Assembly (NCBI RefSeq): GCF_020181615.1 | Contig: NZ_CP084029.1 | Location: 888,846-952,845 of the forward strand | DNA: 64,000 bases | Direction of reading: 5' to 3' | Source: [Mycobacterium] crassicus | Lineage (GTDB): Bacteria > Actinomycetota > Actinomycetes > Mycobacteriales > Mycobacteriaceae | Part shown: piece after piece, positions 1-9,002 of the stretch | Numbering within the stretch: position 1 is the first letter of the stretch | Layout: each line of letters opens with the position of its first letter | Translations under genes and position numbers: made by a program | Notes under the pieces: generated by a model | The model's input: only the letters and a program-made list of their open reading frames with translations | What the model was told of the DNA's origin: nothing | The model's database searches: none

Positions 1-995
1 ATGAGGACCTCGACGCCCGGCACCGGCCGGCCGACCGACCCCAGCCGCCTGCGGACGGTCTCGTCGCTGGATTCGTACGCTGTGCGGTGGTCGTCGGGCG
101 TCAGCACCGCGACCGTCGAGCTGGTCTCGGTCAGACCGTAGGCGTTGACGAAGCCGACCTCGGGCAGCAGGTCCAGTGCCCGCCGAACCAGCGGCAGCGC
201 CACCTTGGAGCCGCCGTAGGCGAGGTTGCGCAGGGTGGGCAACGGGGCCGGGCGGGCTTCCAGTTCCGCGACGATGCGCTCCAGCATGGTCGGCACCACG
301 GTCGCGGTGGTGACCGATTCGGCTTTGATCAGCCGGATCCACTCGGCGGCACTGAACCGGCGCAGGTACACCATCTTTCGGCCGGCGTAGAGGTTGCTCA
401 GCGCCGCCCCGACCCCGGCGATGTGATACGGCGGAACGCAGATCAGCGCGGCGTCCTCGGGCGCCGCGGAGCCGAACTCCACCGTCTGGGTCACATAACT
501 GGTCAGGTTGTTGTGGGTCAGCTCAACGGCTTTGGGCCGCGATGTGGTGCCCGAGGTGAACAGGATGACCGCCACGTCATCGGGGTCGGGCCATTGCACG
601 TCCGGTGCGGTGGTGCGGGCCTGGGTGAGGAACGTGGCTGAATCCATGACCGCGACGCCGATGTCGCCAACGATGTCGCGGTACTCCTTGTCCACCACGA
701 CCAACGGCTGCGGCAGCCGTTCGATCAGTTCACGCAGCGCCTGTCCGCTGAGCCGGTAGTTCAGCGGGGCAAACGGTTGCCCGGCCCGCGCCGCGGAGAA
801 CAGCAGCAGCGGCAGCATGTCGCCGCCCATCCCGACGTAGGCCACGCTGCGCGCACCGGTCGCATTGATGACTCCCGCGCCGGCGTCGGCGAGGGCGTTG
901 AGCTCGGCGGTGGTGTAGCGGGCCGTCTCGGATACCACGGCCGCCCGGTCCGGGGCGTCGGACATCGCCATCTCCAGCAACAACGAGATGCTCAC
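1..995 (-). CDS. Acyl-CoA synthetase / AMP-dependent ligase (FadD-like), 3' end outside window
   Basis: Open frame on the minus strand from a GTG at 995, running off the left edge; 331 residues are visible. It belongs to the ANL superfamily, which adenylates a carboxylic acid and passes it to CoA. The P-loop-like adenylation motif TSGTTSRPK lies near residues 147-155, with Ser where Gly is usual after TSGTT. The YGLTE motif follows near residue 305. An ATG start is absent, so GTG is the best start. It is divergent from the crotonase operon, with about 100 bp between. The substrate cannot be told from sequence. A MenE-like role is possible, but the neighbouring crotonase and CoA-transferase favour acyl-CoA metabolism. 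Confidence 0.85.
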   Translation of the reverse strand, partial: MSISLLLEMAMSDAPDRAAVVSETARYTTAELNALADAGAGVINATGARSVAYVGMGGDMLPLLLFSAARAGQPFAPLNYRLSGQALRELIERLPQPLVVVDKEYRDIVGDIGVAVMDSATFLTQARTTAPDVQWPDPDDVAVILFTSGTTSRPKAVELTHNNLTSYVTQTVEFGSAAPEDAALICVPPYHIAGVGAALSNLYAGRKMVYLRRFSAAEWIRLIKAESVTTATVVPTMLERIVAELEARPAPLPTLRNLAYGGSKVALPLVRRALDLLPEVGFVNAYGLTETSSTVAVLTPDDHRTAYESSDETVRRRLGSVGRPVPGVEVL

Positions 996-1099
996 CGTTC
1001 GGCTCCCAAAACCGGCATGAGAACGACATTATCATTTTTCGGTAGTTTCGATACCGTTCAGACCGGCCGGCGTCCGCCGTCGGTACTCTGACATGCGTC
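996..1099. promoter_or_regulatory. Divergent promoter region between acyl-CoA synthetase and crotonase operon
   Basis: This short AT-richer spacer must hold promoters for both the leftward ligase and the rightward operon. It includes an ATTATCATTTTTC stretch. I see no clear palindromic operator and no strong Shine-Dalgarno before either start. Confidence 0.4.
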
Positions 1100-2041
1100 A
1101 TGATCTGCGTTGTCGACCTCGATCGGGCACCCGACGCCGAGACCGGCGCCGGGATCGTCATCGCGACCGGATCCAGGTTCGACACCGTAATCGCCGAGCG
1201 CTGGCTGGACCGCGCCAGCTTCACCCTGACCGAGTACGACGACTCCGATCACCGGGTGATCCGGGTGCCCTCGGTGGCGCAGGCGCTCGCCGACATCGAC
1301 GCCGGATGCCGTCGCCGGCCCCATGCCGCGGCGATCTGCGACGACGTGCTGCGCGCGATAGACCCGGATGGACCCGCCGCGGCCGGGGTGATCACCGAGT
1401 CGCTGGCCTACTCGGTGCTGCAGGCCGGACCGGAGTTCGCCCAGTGGCTGGCCGAGCGGGGACCGGCCAGCGTGCCCGAGACGAGCGAGCCCGTGCTGAT
1501 CGAGCGCGACGGCGACACCCTGCGGCTGAGGTTCAACCGCCCGCAGCGCCACAACGCGTTCAACAACGCCATGCGGGCCGCCCTGCTCGACGGGCTGGCC
1601 GTCGCCCACGCCGACCCCGCGATCGGCGAGGTGGTGCTGTCCGGGGCCGGGCGATCGTTCTGCAGCGGGGGTGACCTCGCCGAGTTCGGCGGATTCACCG
1701 ATGTGCCCAGCGCGCATCTGGCCCGCACTCGGCACAGTCCCGCGCTGGCACTGGATGCGTTGACCGCCCGGCTCGGCGATCGATGCCGCGCCGAGATCCA
1801 CGGCCAGGTGCTGGGCAGCGGCCTGGAGATGGCCGCCTACTGCGGCCGGGTTACCGCACACCCCGACACCGTGCTGGGCCTGCCGGAGCTGAGCCTCGGG
1901 CTGATCCCGGGCGCCGGCGGTACGGTCAGCATCACCCGCCGAATCGGACGGTGGCGCACCGGCTATCTGATCCTGTCCGGCCGCACGATCGACGTGCCGA
2001 CCGCACTGCGGTGGGGCCTGGTCGACGAGATCGCGACGTGA
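1100..2041 (+). CDS. Enoyl-CoA hydratase/isomerase (crotonase) family protein
   Basis: 313 residues. The crotonase fold occupies roughly residues 132-313. It has the two oxyanion-hole segments (SGAGRSFCSGGDL near 181-193, and GQVLGSGLEMA) and the LPELSLGLIPGAGG segment with the acidic residue found in hydratases. The first ~130 residues are an extension not usual for a single-domain crotonase, and I do not recognise them. The stop codon overlaps the ATG of the CoA-transferase by one base, so the two are translationally coupled. Hydration or isomerisation of an acyl-CoA is likely; the substrate is unknown. Confidence 0.8.
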   Translation: MICVVDLDRAPDAETGAGIVIATGSRFDTVIAERWLDRASFTLTEYDDSDHRVIRVPSVAQALADIDAGCRRRPHAAAICDDVLRAIDPDGPAAAGVITESLAYSVLQAGPEFAQWLAERGPASVPETSEPVLIERDGDTLRLRFNRPQRHNAFNNAMRAALLDGLAVAHADPAIGEVVLSGAGRSFCSGGDLAEFGGFTDVPSAHLARTRHSPALALDALTARLGDRCRAEIHGQVLGSGLEMAAYCGRVTAHPDTVLGLPELSLGLIPGAGGTVSITRRIGRWRTGYLILSGRTIDVPTALRWGLVDEIAT

Positions 2042-3210
2042 TGACGGAGGAGGCCTGGGGTGCGTCCGGGCTGGCCTGGCTGACGGGGGAGCCCGCCGGC
2101 CCGCCCGACTTCTCCCGGGCGGCGGTGCTGGCGCGCGCCGGGCAGGTCGTCGAACGGCTGGGCCCCGTGGGTGTGGCCGCCGATGCGGGATCCCTGCTGG
2201 CCGGTCGCGCGGCACTGCGCGGCTGGACCCGCGGCGGTCGCCGCTCGGCCGCGGGAGCATCCCGGCTGTTGGCCGCCGCCGACGGCTGGTGGGCGATCAC
2301 GCTGTCGCGGCCCGACGACCTCGACGCGGTCGGCGCGCTGATCTGCGCCGAGGACCCCGGGGAACCGTGGGCGGCGCTGGCCGGCTGGGCGGCGGACAAA
2401 CCGGTGGCCGAGGTGGTTGCTCGAGCGCGGCTGCTCGACATCCCCTCCGCGGCGTTGGGGGAGGCCGCCGCCGCGGGGCCGACGATCCGCCGGGCCGCCG
2501 CCGGTGGCCCGGCGCGCGGAGTCCGCGGTGCCCTGGTCGTGGACCTGACCTCGCTGTGGGCCGGGCCGCTGTGTGGACGGCTGCTGGCGCAGGCCGGAGC
2601 GACCGTCGTCAAGGTCGAAAGCCCGTCCCGCCCGGACGGCACCCGCGGGGGACCGCCTGAGTTCTTCGACTGGGTCAACGGCGGAAAGCTCTCGTGCGCT
2701 GTCGATTTCGACTCCGACCGGGAATTCCTGGCTGAGCTGATCGGCGCCGCCGATGTGGTGCTGGAGGGTTCGCGGCCCGCCGCGCTGGCCCGCCGGGGGC
2801 TGGGGCCATTCGACGTGCCGGCCCGACCCGGGCGGGTGTGGCTGCAGATCACCGCACACGGCGACGGGAACTTCACCGGCTTCGGGGACGACGCCGCGGT
2901 GGCCGGCGGGCTGGTCGGTCGCGACGTTGCAGGTGGTCCGGTGTTCTGCGCCGATGCGGTCGCCGACCCGCTGACCGGGATCGAGGCGGCCGTCGCGGTG
3001 GTCGACGCGCTGGCCCGCGGCGGCGGCGAGGTGATCACCCTCTCGCTGGCGGCGGTCGCGGCGGGCTACGCCGCGCTGCCGCTGTCGCCGGAGTGTGCCG
3101 GCGAACATCCGGTGCCGGCGCCGCAGCGCCCACCGATCGAGACTGCCGGGCCTGCGCTGGGGGCCGATAACGCCCGGGTCGGTGAGCTGGTGGCGGTGTC
3201 GCGGTGCTGA
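2041..3210 (+). CDS. Family III CoA-transferase (CaiB/BaiF-like)
   Basis: 389 residues from ATG 2041, which overlaps the preceding stop (TGATG). The CoA-transferase III signature runs from about residue 165: VVDLTSLWAGP, then LLAQAGATVVKVESP, then a FFDWVNGGK segment. Family members move CoA between acids or racemise 2-methylacyl-CoA. The N-terminal ~160 residues look like a diverged half-domain. Its place between a crotonase and an amidohydrolase suggests a catabolic or modification pathway working on CoA thioesters. The amidohydrolase start overlaps its 3' end by 7 bases. Confidence 0.75.
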   Translation: MTEEAWGASGLAWLTGEPAGPPDFSRAAVLARAGQVVERLGPVGVAADAGSLLAGRAALRGWTRGGRRSAAGASRLLAAADGWWAITLSRPDDLDAVGALICAEDPGEPWAALAGWAADKPVAEVVARARLLDIPSAALGEAAAAGPTIRRAAAGGPARGVRGALVVDLTSLWAGPLCGRLLAQAGATVVKVESPSRPDGTRGGPPEFFDWVNGGKLSCAVDFDSDREFLAELIGAADVVLEGSRPAALARRGLGPFDVPARPGRVWLQITAHGDGNFTGFGDDAAVAGGLVGRDVAGGPVFCADAVADPLTGIEAAVAVVDALARGGGEVITLSLAAVAAGYAALPLSPECAGEHPVPAPQRPPIETAGPALGADNARVGELVAVSRC

Positions 3211-4556
3211 TCCAGCGGGCCGCCCTGTTGGACGGGTCGAGGGTCGACATCCGGCTCGGCGAGACGATCACCGAGGTAGCTCCGGACCTGACCGCCCGCC
3301 GCGGCGAAGACGTCCTCGACGCCGGCAACGCCACCGTGCTGCCCGGACTGCACGACCATCATGTACATCTGCGGTCGGCGGCGGCCGCGCTGGATTCGGT
3401 GTTCCTGGGCCCGCCGCAGGTGCGAAGTTCCGATCAGCTCCAGATCGCGTTGCGGTCCGCGCGCATCGACAGCGACGGCTGGGTGCGCGGATACGGCTAC
3501 CACGAGTCGGTCGCCGGTGAGCTCAACGCCGCACTGCTGGACCGCTTCTCGTCCGATGTCCCGGTCCGGGTGGCGCACCGCAGCGGCGCGCTGTGGATGC
3601 TCAACTCCGCGGGACTGGCCCGCCTCGGGATGGGCGAGCGCAGTGACGGCCGGCTGCTGCGGGCGCACGGCGATCCGGCGCCTCCGCTGCCGCAGCGTGA
3701 ACCGTCGCTGATTCGGCTGAGCCGTCAACTGGCCGCCCGGGGGGTCACCGGGATCACTGAGGCCACCCCCGGCCACGGCGACGCCGACATCGCCGCATTC
3801 GCCGCGGCCCGCCGGGGTGGCGAGCTGCTGCAGCGACTGCACTGCCTGGCGCCCGCCGGGACGGCCGCCGCACCCGGTGTCACGCTCGGCCCGGCCAAGA
3901 TCATCCTCGACGACGCACTCCTGGACCTGGATGCGCTCGCTACAACGTTGTCGGACAACCACTCCCGCGACCACGGTGTGGCGCTGCACTGCGTCACCGA
4001 CGCCCAGCTCACAGTGGCGATCGCGGCATGGCAGGCCGCCGGAACCCACCGCGACGACCGCATCGAACACGCCGCGGTGGTGCCTGAGGACCGGCTGGCT
4101 GATCTGGCTGCGCTCGGCATCACCGTCGTCACCCAGCCCGGATTCGTCGCCGAACGCGGTGACGATTACCTCGCCGACATCGAGTCCGCCGCGCACCACG
4201 AGCTGTGGCGGCTGGCGTCCTTGCGCCGCAACGGGATTCCAGTGGCCCTGTCCACCGACGTACCGTTCGGCGACGGTGATCCGTGGGCGGCGATGCGGGC
4301 CGCGGTACACCGGACGACTCGTGGCGGGGCCGTGCTGGGGCGGGCCGAGGCGATAACGGCGGTCGCGGCGGTGCAGCTGTTCACCGGCCGGGCCGACCGG
4401 CCGGCGACGCCGCGCACCATCGCGCCGGGTGAGCCCGGGGATCTGTGCGTGTTGGCCGGCGGGCCCGCCGAGGTATTGGCCGCGCTCGACGCGGATCTGG
4501 TCCGGGCGACCGTCGTCGCCGGCGACGTCGTGCACGACCACAGCCATATTGGGTAG
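3204..4556 (+). CDS. Metal-dependent amidohydrolase (YtcJ-like)
   Basis: 450 residues from a GTG that overlaps the CoA-transferase stop. LPGLHDHHVHL near residues 46-56 supplies the HxH metal ligands of the amidohydrolase superfamily. STDVPFGDGDPW near the C-terminal third carries the conserved Asp, and the C-terminal segment ends with the typical small beta-domain (GEPGDLCVLAG). Family 3 members hydrolyse C-N or C-O bonds in diverse small molecules. It is the last gene of the overlapping operon. The substrate is not predictable. Confidence 0.75.
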   Translation: MLIQRAALLDGSRVDIRLGETITEVAPDLTARRGEDVLDAGNATVLPGLHDHHVHLRSAAAALDSVFLGPPQVRSSDQLQIALRSARIDSDGWVRGYGYHESVAGELNAALLDRFSSDVPVRVAHRSGALWMLNSAGLARLGMGERSDGRLLRAHGDPAPPLPQREPSLIRLSRQLAARGVTGITEATPGHGDADIAAFAAARRGGELLQRLHCLAPAGTAAAPGVTLGPAKIILDDALLDLDALATTLSDNHSRDHGVALHCVTDAQLTVAIAAWQAAGTHRDDRIEHAAVVPEDRLADLAALGITVVTQPGFVAERGDDYLADIESAAHHELWRLASLRRNGIPVALSTDVPFGDGDPWAAMRAAVHRTTRGGAVLGRAEAITAVAAVQLFTGRADRPATPRTIAPGEPGDLCVLAGGPAEVLAALDADLVRATVVAGDVVHDHSHIG

Positions 4557-4602
4557 CCTGTCTAGGTAGTCTGGTTGGTTGAGAAGCTCGGAAGGCACCG
4601 CG

Positions 4603-5508
4603 ATGACGCGTACAGACAGTGACAAGTGGGACCTGGCCAGCAGTGTCGGGGCTACCGCGACCATGGTGGCCGCCCAACGGGCGTTGGCCAGCGCGTCGCC
4701 GGAAAAACTGATCGATGACCCGTTCGCCGCGCCGCTGGTGCGCGCGGTCGGCATCGACTTCTTCACCCGCATGGTCGACGGTGAGGTCGACTTCGCCGAC
4801 GGCGACGAATTCGACCCGGTCCGGATGGGCCACGGAATGGCGGTGCGGACCCGGTTCTTCGACCAGCACTTCCTGGCGGCCACCGAGAGCGGCATCCGCC
4901 AAGCGGTGATCCTGGCCTCCGGGCTGGACTCCCGGGCCTACCGGTTGGCCTGGCCGGCGGGCACCGTCGTCTACGAGGTCGACATGCCCGAGGTGATCGA
5001 CTTCAAGACCACCACCCTGGCCGGGCTGGGCGCCGAGCCCACCGCAGAGCGCCGCACCGTCTCCATCGACCTGCGTGACGATTGGCCGGCAGCGCTCAAG
5101 GCCGCCGGTTTCGACCCGGCCGCGCCCACCGTGTGGAGCGCCGAGGGCCTGCTGGTCTACCTGCAGCCCGACGCCCAGGACACCCTGTTCGACACCATTG
5201 CCGCGCTCAGCGCACCGGGAAGCCGGCTGGCGTGTGAGTTCATCCGCGACACCGGGGTCTTCACCACCGAGGCGTGGCGCGAGCATCGCAAGAAGCTGTC
5301 GGCGATCGGGTTCGAGCTGGAGATCGGTGACCTGGTCTACCACGGCGAACGCAACCACATCATCGAGTACCTGACCGGCGCGGGCTGGACGGTGACGGGC
5401 CGCCAAGTCCGTGACCTCTACGAGGAGTGCGGCCTGGAGTACGGGGATGACGAACTGGCGGTCGCGTTCGACGACATGACCTACTTGAGCGCCGTTCTGC
5501 CCGGGTGA
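4603..5508 (+). CDS. SAM-dependent methyltransferase, TIGR00027 / leucine carboxyl methyltransferase-like family
   Basis: 301 residues, a family greatly expanded in mycobacteria. The start at ATG 4603 is chosen because a GGAAGG ribosome-binding site precedes it; an in-frame start at 4579 lacks one. The N-terminal [21 protein letters not shown] segment and the SAM-binding [11 protein letters not shown] segment are typical. The product is probably cytosolic. The substrate is unknown. It converges with the squalene-synthase-like gene, 9 bp away. Confidence 0.85.
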   Translation: MTRTDSDKWDLASSVGATATMVAAQRALASASPEKLIDDPFAAPLVRAVGIDFFTRMVDGEVDFADGDEFDPVRMGHGMAVRTRFFDQHFLAATESGIRQAVILASGLDSRAYRLAWPAGTVVYEVDMPEVIDFKTTTLAGLGAEPTAERRTVSIDLRDDWPAALKAAGFDPAAPTVWSAEGLLVYLQPDAQDTLFDTIAALSAPGSRLACEFIRDTGVFTTEAWREHRKKLSAIGFELEIGDLVYHGERNHIIEYLTGAGWTVTGRQVRDLYEECGLEYGDDELAVAFDDMTYLSAVLPG

Positions 5509-5517
5509 TCGTCGGGG

Positions 5518-6780
5518 TTAAGCCGGGTCGAGTGCGGCGAGCTGGAACCGCGTTGCCAGGTCCCGCAGAGCATCGGCGTCGCTGGGACGCAGCCGGTCCA
5601 GGGCGCCGAAGGCCAGATGGTCGGCGATCATCATGCGGCGCACGTGGAACTCGGGCAGTTCGCCGGTGAGCGGTTCTCCCGGCAGGGCTTCGACGAGCGC
5701 AAAGGTAGCGCCCACGATGAGCGGGCCCACCGCGGGCGGCATCGAGCCCGGATCACCAAGGGCAAGGAGGTCGGCCGCGCCCGATCGGGCAGCAGAGCCG
5801 GCCCTCGCCGAGGGGTGCGGCGACGCATCCAACAGGCCGTGGATCGCCCCATCGACCGAACAGCGCACCCGCTGGAGCATCGCGGCCCAATGAGCGGTTG
5901 AGACGGCGGCCAGCAATGCCGCGGCCAGCCGCACCGGTCGCCGGTAGGGTGCAGGCGCTCCGACGGCCGCGCACAAGAACGCGGTCGTCGTAATGGTCAG
6001 GTAGGCCATCGCCACCCGGGCGCCGCGACTGTGGATGCGCGGGCCGAGCCGGGCCAGCAGGGCGATGCTGCCCAGAACGGGGACCAGCACGCGTTGCATC
6101 ACCGCCCGAGTCAGTTCCTCGCGGTCGCCGGCGCCGTACAACACCAGTTCGCCGTCCCGCAAGTCGTTGGCCAACTGGGCAGTGACACCGATGCATCCGG
6201 CCAACTCGCTCAAATCGGCTTCGGCGCAAGCATCTTCGGCGATCAGTGAGCACAGGTAGAGCATCGCCCGTCCGAGCACGAGTTCGCCGTAGGCGGTCCG
6301 CGGCAGCGGGCAATCCAGGTTCAGCGCCATCACCTGGCCGACATCGGTCAACAATCGGCAGATCCGTCTGCGGCCTTCCAAGGGCAGGTCCGACAGCAGC
6401 TCCCGCACGTCGCCGACGCGCTCGGCCAGCACCAGGTCGACCGCTTCGGCGTCGCAGCCGGTCGGCAGTGGCGGCGGCGGTGTATCGGTGTCGCCGTTCA
6501 GGTAGTCCACCGCGGCGACGACGGCGCCGGCCGCCAGCGGGCGGGCGCTGAGGTCTTCGTAGGCGTTGAGCACCCGGCAGGCCAGCAGGGCGGCCGTGGC
6601 CTCGGACCGTAGGTCCGCGGGAAGGAAACCGGCCGCCATGCCGAGGTTGCGGGCCGCCGGGACAAGCGCCAGCCGGGCCAACTCGTCCGGTGACCGGGCC
6701 GCCCGCATCGCAGCCAAGTCTGGCGTGCGGTGCAGGTGCCACAGCCCGTCGGTCAGGGTGCCGAGTCGCCCCCCGCTCAT
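5518..6780 (-). CDS. Squalene/phytoene synthase-like protein (divergent)
   Basis: 420 residues, all-alpha isoprenoid-synthase class 1 fold by pattern. AQLANDLRDGE near residues 201-211 matches the second metal-binding motif of head-to-head prenyl synthases (N-x-x-x-RD context). The first motif is reduced to ACRVLNAYEDL near 67-77 and lacks the usual DD pair, so catalysis may differ from true squalene or phytoene synthesis. Its ATG overlaps the stop of the upstream prenyl diphosphate synthase (ATGA), so the two are translationally coupled and may share substrate. Role inferred: condensation or cyclisation of a prenyl diphosphate made by its neighbour. Confidence 0.65.
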   Translation of the reverse strand: MSGGRLGTLTDGLWHLHRTPDLAAMRAARSPDELARLALVPAARNLGMAAGFLPADLRSEATAALLACRVLNAYEDLSARPLAAGAVVAAVDYLNGDTDTPPPPLPTGCDAEAVDLVLAERVGDVRELLSDLPLEGRRRICRLLTDVGQVMALNLDCPLPRTAYGELVLGRAMLYLCSLIAEDACAEADLSELAGCIGVTAQLANDLRDGELVLYGAGDREELTRAVMQRVLVPVLGSIALLARLGPRIHSRGARVAMAYLTITTTAFLCAAVGAPAPYRRPVRLAAALLAAVSTAHWAAMLQRVRCSVDGAIHGLLDASPHPSARAGSAARSGAADLLALGDPGSMPPAVGPLIVGATFALVEALPGEPLTGELPEFHVRRMMIADHLAFGALDRLRPSDADALRDLATRFQLAALDPA

Positions 6781-7799
6781 CGGGACACCACCCGCACCGA
6801 CAGTTCGCGCAACTGCTCACGCGCGGGGGAGGCCGGGAACGCATCGATCGCCCGGCAGGCCCTCTGGGCGGCGCGGACGGCGACGGCACGGGCAGCTCGG
6901 GTAGCCCCGCTGCGCATCAGGTCGGCCCGAAGGTCGGCACTGGGAGTCAGGCTGGAGAGCCACATGTCATGGGACCCGGGCCGCATGGCCAGCCATTCGA
7001 TCACCGGCCAGGTCGGCACCCGTCGGTCGAGGTCGCCGCCGGCCTGCTTGCCCAGCGAGGGGCCGCCCTCGAGGTCGCGGACGTCATCCATGATCTGAAA
7101 GGCGAGGGCGAGTTGGTTCGCGTATCGCATCAGGGCGCAGAGCTGATTGTGGTCGAGGCCGCCCGCAGTGCCACCGTACGAACAGGCCAGCCGGAACAGC
7201 GTGCCAGTCTTCGCCCCGGCCACGAGTTCGTAGTGCCTGCGCATCGCGGCGTCCTCGACAGCAGGTGGCAGGGTCTCGATGAGCTGCCCGAGCGACAGGT
7301 CCGAGATGCGGTCGAGGTAGGTGACGCCCGGGGCCTCACCGAGCCGCGCGAACACCGCCGGGTTGTCCGCCAGCACCCGTGCGAGCACCTGTAAAGCCAA
7401 GCCGACCAGATGAAATCCGGCCCGGGCGGCGGTGCGGACGCCGAACGCGGCCGGTACTGACGGCGCATCGCGCCGCAAGAGCGATCCGTCGCAGATGTCG
7501 TCGTGAACGAGCGACGCCTCGTGGATCATCTCGATCGCGCACGCCACGTCGACGGCGCCGCGCAGCGGCACCGCGGCACCCGAGGGCCGCAGCTGAGCAC
7601 AGGCCAGCGCCATCGTGGATCGGATCCGTTTACCGGGGACGGCAAGGATGTGGCGGTAGATGGCATCGAAACCGCCACCGTTGATCAGGATTTCGCGTAA
7701 CCGATCGGCGACCAGGGGCAACTGATCGGATGGCCTGGTCAGCGGCGGGCGGTCGACGCTGAGGTCGTCGGCTGCTACCAAGATGCTTGCCTCAACCAT
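6777..7799 (-). CDS. Polyprenyl diphosphate synthase (GGPP/FPP synthase-like)
   Basis: 340 residues. It has the KxxR segment (PGKRIR near 55-60), the first Asp-rich motif HDDICD near 99-104 and the second, QIMDDVRD, near 235-242. These are the hallmarks of head-to-tail trans-prenyl synthases that extend allylic diphosphates with IPP. A longer frame starts at 7919, but that start lies inside the upstream regulatory motif. AGAAGGA followed by ATGATGATG at 7805-7797 supports an initiation there. It leads a two-gene leftward unit and is divergent from the AfsA-like gene. Chain length is not predicted. Confidence 0.85.
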   Translation of the reverse strand: MVEASILVAADDLSVDRPPLTRPSDQLPLVADRLREILINGGGFDAIYRHILAVPGKRIRSTMALACAQLRPSGAAVPLRGAVDVACAIEMIHEASLVHDDICDGSLLRRDAPSVPAAFGVRTAARAGFHLVGLALQVLARVLADNPAVFARLGEAPGVTYLDRISDLSLGQLIETLPPAVEDAAMRRHYELVAGAKTGTLFRLACSYGGTAGGLDHNQLCALMRYANQLALAFQIMDDVRDLEGGPSLGKQAGGDLDRRVPTWPVIEWLAMRPGSHDMWLSSLTPSADLRADLMRSGATRAARAVAVRAAQRACRAIDAFPASPAREQLRELSVRVVSR

Positions 7800-7860
7800 C
7801 ATCATTCCTTCTGCGACGTCCTCGAAACCCGGCCACCGGATCCGGCGTCTCGTTTCACCA

Positions 7861-7941
7861 CAGAAATAGTCGCTGCCGGGTGATTCCTGGAGCCCAGTAA
7901 TGCGCCACTGATATCTCACCTGAATTCGGCGCGGTACTACT
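7861..7941 (-). promoter_or_regulatory. Cluster-specific promoter motif, copy A (drives the prenyl synthase unit)
   Basis: On the minus strand, AGTAGTACC (7941-7933) is followed after 22 bp by CAGTGGCGCATTACTG (7910-7895), an imperfect palindrome with CAGT/ACTG ends. After a further 25 bp comes the AT-rich CTATTTCTG (a -10 candidate). Copy B at 17.8 kb matches it without gaps at 43 of 59 positions. The long frame starting at 7919 is therefore unlikely to be coding at its 5' end. Confidence 0.65.
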
Positions 7942-7994
7942 TAAATCGATCTTGATCGAACCGCCGTGGGCCGCCGTCGCTCCATCCTGCGACT

Positions 7995-8080
7995 CAGTAG
8001 TACCCCGGCCGAGACCAACATCGATTGCAGTAGCGCTCCACTGAGAGCCGCCCCCCGAATCCGAGTGACGATCTTTATTG
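7995..8080 (+). promoter_or_regulatory. Cluster-specific promoter motif, copy C (drives the AfsA-P450-UbiA unit)
   Basis: CAGTAGTACC (7995-8004), then CAGTAGCGCTCCACTG (8028-8043), then after 25 bp CGATCTTTATTG (8069-8080) as -10 candidate. Order and spacing mirror copies A and B, with one extra base between the two boxes. The AfsA-like ATG lies about 50 bp downstream with GGAGGAG as ribosome-binding site. Together with copy A it fills the 333-bp divergent gap 7800-8132; I see nothing else there. Confidence 0.65.
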
Positions 8081-8132
8081 CGGTGGTCCTTTACGTCGAA
8101 TCGGAGACGGCGCAACGAGCGGAGGAGCAACG

Positions 8133-8978
8133 ATGCATGTACTTGTACCGAGTGCGCCTCGGGTGATTCCCGGACGCACGATCGACACCCTGGACTTGGC
8201 GCCAAGCGGAGGCATTCTTCGCGGGTCTGTCCGCGTGGATCTTCAAGACCCCGTGTTCTTCGACCACCCGCTCGATCACGTGCCGGGAATGCTGCTGGTG
8301 GTGGCGGGTCTTGAATTTGCTGAGCACGCGGCGATGCTGCGGCCGGCCAATGTGTGCCTCCGCCTCACCTTCACCAAATTCTGCGAACTCGACGCCCCGA
8401 TTGAGGTGAGCGCTGCCCGCGAAACCGATGGAAACCCCATCGAATTCATCCAATCAGGCCGCAACATAGCGAGGGGACTGTTGGGCCGACGCGAGACTGC
8501 GCTGGCTGCGGAGATTGCCCCGGTGCCGGCATTTGGCGACGGCACGATCCCGAGTGACCTGGTGCACCGGGCCGACCCCGGAAATATCGCAGTCGGCCCG
8601 CTCACGGTCGACGCCGGACGGGTCTGGGTCCGCGTACGTGAGGAGGCCGCCATCGGCGGACTACCGCCGCGCGCCAGTGCGGTCGCCTCCATCATCGAGG
8701 CCGCCCGCCAGTTCGTCATCGCGATTCTTCACCTATGGGGCCGTCAGCCGATGGGGACGAAGATGATATTCGTCGGGCTCACCGCAGACGTGCCCACCAC
8801 GGTGCCGCAGGGCCAACTGACGCGGGCGTTGTCGTGGCAGCCCACTCCGCCAGAACAGACGCGCAAACTCCGCATCGACGTACACGCAGTAGGCGATCGA
8901 GCGATCAAAGTCGGCTCGATCGTCATCGCGAGCCGCTGCGCCGACGAAGTCGAGTATGCGCGACTGCGCGCGGGTTAG
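8133..8978 (+). CDS. AfsA/ScbA-like protein (A-factor / gamma-butyrolactone synthase family)
   Basis: 281 residues with two hot-dog half-domains. VFFDHPLDHVPGMLL near residues 41-55 is the AfsA signature, and SDLVHRADPGNIAVGP near 141-156 opens the second repeat as in AfsA; a second, degenerate PPRAS...EAARQ segment follows. AfsA enzymes join a beta-ketoacyl group to dihydroxyacetone phosphate, the first committed step to gamma-butyrolactone signals. GGAGGAG sits 5 bp before the ATG. It is the first gene of a five-gene unit. No ArpA-type TetR receptor, the usual partner, lies in the window, so a biosynthetic rather than signalling role is plausible. Confidence 0.75.
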   Translation: MHVLVPSAPRVIPGRTIDTLDLAPSGGILRGSVRVDLQDPVFFDHPLDHVPGMLLVVAGLEFAEHAAMLRPANVCLRLTFTKFCELDAPIEVSAARETDGNPIEFIQSGRNIARGLLGRRETALAAEIAPVPAFGDGTIPSDLVHRADPGNIAVGPLTVDAGRVWVRVREEAAIGGLPPRASAVASIIEAARQFVIAILHLWGRQPMGTKMIFVGLTADVPTTVPQGQLTRALSWQPTPPEQTRKLRIDVHAVGDRAIKVGSIVIASRCADEVEYARLRAG

Positions 8979-9002
8979 CCACTGACTCGATGGAGGCCGG
9001 CA

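Noticed and set aside
3066..4895. 609-codon open frame on the minus strand over the amidohydrolase and methyltransferase
   Set aside because: It is antisense to two well-supported genes, has Arg/Gln/Gly-biased composition and no recognisable motif: a GC-rich shadow.
5753..6889. 378-codon minus-strand frame overlapping the two prenyl synthase genes
   Set aside because: It is an out-of-frame shadow of the two coupled genes with Arg/Pro/Gly-rich translation.
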